Shown in pieces: positions 15,988 through 17,174 of a stretch of 17,174 nucleotides of DNA. The DNA is from JADJLQ01 sp964396995. Lineage in GTDB: Bacteria > Bacteroidota > Bacteroidia > Chitinophagales > Saprospiraceae. Under the pieces are notes generated by a model that was given only the letters and a program-made list of their open reading frames with translations, did not search any database and was not told the origin of the DNA. The stretch is taken from assembly GCA_964396995.1 (NCBI GenBank), contig CAYNIG010000081.1:1-17174 (forward strand). The letters are read 5' to 3'. Position numbers and translations under genes: made by a program. The number at the start of each line of letters is the position of its first letter. Position 1 is the stretch's first letter.

Positions 15988-17031
15988 ATGGACAAAGTAA
16001 CAGTTATAGGTGCAGGGAGTTTTGGAATAGCTATATCTAAATTATTAGCTCATAATGTAGATGTATTGGTCGCTTGTCGAAGTGAGGAAACACTTTTAAA
16101 AATAAACCGCGATCATTTTATATTCAATACTAAATTAGATCATCGGATACAGGCCACTACATCACTGGAAGAAGCACTGAAGTACAGCAAACTTATATTT
16201 CCCATTGTTCCTTCAGATGATTTTGGTGACATGATCAGGAAAGCTGCACCGTTACTTTCTCCCGCACATATCCTTATCCATGGTACCAAAGGATTTGTCC
16301 TTACGGGTATTACTGAAAACGACCTGGATACCAAAGGAGTTAAAAAGGAACAGGTGCTTACCATGAGTGAATTGATCAGAAAATACACATCCGTGTTGCG
16401 GATCGGGTGCCTGAGTGGTCCAAATCTGGCGAAAGAAATCCTGGATGAACAACCTACGGCAACTGTCATAGCCAGTGAATTCGATGAAGTGATCGAACTC
16501 GGAATTCAGGTATTAAGCAGCAACAAGTTTTTTGTTTTCGGAAGCAATGACTTGAAAGGAGCCCAGATCGCAGGAACCCTAAAAAATATTATCGCAATAG
16601 GGTCAGGTATACTGGATGGAATGGGAATGGGCAAAAACATTCAGGCCATACTTATTACACGAGGTCTGGCTGAAATCATTCATTTTGGGCAAAATATGGG
16701 TACTACGAGTAGTGCGTTTTTGGGTACAGCAGGAATTGGCGATTTAATAGCAACCGCTACCAGTTCAGACAGCAGAAATTACCAATTTGGAAAACGAATT
16801 GCCAAGGGGGAAGATGTGCACACTGTATTAAAAACCAGCGACGAACTGGCGGAGGGAGTGCGTACCCTGAGAATAGTATTTCATCTGATGCAATCCTACA
16901 AGATGCGATCCCCTATCATCGAGATTTTATATAAAGTAGTTTATGAAAAAATGAACATCCTGGATGGAATAAATTTCCTGATGAGATTTCCATATAAAAA
17001 GGATGTAGATTTTATAGGTGAAGGAGAATAA
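15988..17031 (+). CDS. gpsA: NAD(P)H-dependent glycerol-3-phosphate dehydrogenase
   Basis: GpsA reduces dihydroxyacetone phosphate to sn-glycerol 3-phosphate, the backbone of membrane phospholipids, in the cytoplasm. From the ATG at 15988 the product is 347 residues (E. coli has 339). Visible are the dinucleotide-binding motif VTVIGAGSFGIAISKLL at 4-20, HGTKGF (Lys101), LSGPNLAKEI at 142-151, GTLKNIIAIGSGILDGM with catalytic Lys199, the substrate-binding TAGIGDLIATATSSDSRN (Asp252, Thr256) and DELAEGVRT. The same frame is open for 50 codons upstream, but that stretch contains the -7 element at 15971-15978 and has no family likeness, so I reject the longer start. It is transcribed alone, divergent from the reductase-fold gene, and no terminator is visible after it. 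Confidence 0.95.
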   Translation: MDKVTVIGAGSFGIAISKLLAHNVDVLVACRSEETLLKINRDHFIFNTKLDHRIQATTSLEEALKYSKLIFPIVPSDDFGDMIRKAAPLLSPAHILIHGTKGFVLTGITENDLDTKGVKKEQVLTMSELIRKYTSVLRIGCLSGPNLAKEILDEQPTATVIASEFDEVIELGIQVLSSNKFFVFGSNDLKGAQIAGTLKNIIAIGSGILDGMGMGKNIQAILITRGLAEIIHFGQNMGTTSSAFLGTAGIGDLIATATSSDSRNYQFGKRIAKGEDVHTVLKTSDELAEGVRTLRIVFHLMQSYKMRSPIIEILYKVVYEKMNILDGINFLMRFPYKKDVDFIGEGE

Positions 17032-17174
17032 AAACAGGTGACTATACAGTAAACCGATTTCAAGGCAATTGGAATAATCTAAAATGTAAATAGCAGAGTG
17101 TATTCGTGCCAGCCCCTATTTTGTCAATTGATTTAAAGAGTATTCTGACTAAGTTGACCATCTGGTCATAAAAA
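17032..17174. other. Gene-free end of the window
   Basis: Nothing coding is evident after gpsA. The only structure seen is the small palindrome TGACCA-TC-TGGTCA at 17155-17168, followed by TAAAAA. With a two-base centre it is more like a protein-binding site than an RNA hairpin; it may belong to the promoter of a gene beyond the window. Confidence 0.3.

Noticed and set aside
17155..17168. TGACCA-TC-TGGTCA as a terminator for gpsA
   Set aside because: The stem is only 6 bp with a two-base centre, followed by A rather than T, and it lies more than 120 bases past the stop codon.
1..17174. CRISPR arrays, tRNA genes, transposase genes or phage genes
   Set aside because: No regularly spaced repeats, no tRNA-like TTCGANT/cloverleaf arms and no recognisable transposase, integrase or phage protein were seen on reading both strands.

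Overview
The window looks like chromosomal DNA of a Bacteroidota bacterium, probably of the Saprospiria/Chitinophagia type. The grounds are an AT-rich sequence, TonB-dependent receptor proteins with N-terminal carboxypeptidase-like regulatory domains, a large (about 1109-residue) SecA, an adjacent tgt/LptF-LptG-type permease pair, weak or absent Shine-Dalgarno signals, and several matches to the Bacteroidota -7 promoter element TAnnTTTG placed just before gene starts. No tRNA, rRNA, CRISPR array or intact mobile element was seen. The lineage is an inference from gene content; no marker RNA is present.

Layout. At 56-91 a strong 15-bp hairpin terminates the leftward TonB-dependent receptor gene (119-2959). 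A short divergent region with several palindromes (about 3003-3051) separates it from a rightward gene for a TPR-like protein with two membrane segments (about 3105-3815). That gene converges, one base apart, on a leftward gene (3817-4518) for an unusual stand-alone plug-domain protein with no beta-barrel. At 4617-4950 lies a decayed, half-length TauE/SafE-type permease gene. A good promoter (4944-4978) then starts a rightward block: secA (4997-8326), a small exported SPOR-domain protein (8362-8769), rodA (8766-10187), tgt (10196-11335) and an LptF/LptG-family permease (11332-12429). Several junctions overlap by four bases. The shared theme is building and exporting the envelope, with the tRNA-modifying enzyme Tgt carried along.

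A tandem imperfect 40-bp repeat (12425-12507) forms the promoter region of an ECF-type sigma factor (12516-13055) that has no adjacent anti-sigma gene. Two leftward genes follow, probably one transcription unit. The first (15463 to 14015) encodes a protein with two halves resembling the nitrite/sulfite reductase fold but no visible siroheme/iron-sulfur cysteine motif, plus a C-terminal four-cysteine knuckle. The second (13985 to 13068) encodes an exported PqqB-like metallo-beta-lactamase-fold protein whose metal motif lacks the usual aspartate. A 0.5-kb stretch without a clear gene leads to gpsA (15988-17031), glycerol-3-phosphate dehydrogenase for phospholipid synthesis. The last 143 bases hold no gene.

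The most interesting items are the reductase-fold/zinc-knuckle protein with its hydrolase neighbour, the Tgt that has lost all four expected zinc ligands, the stand-alone plug protein and the duplicated sigma-factor promoter.
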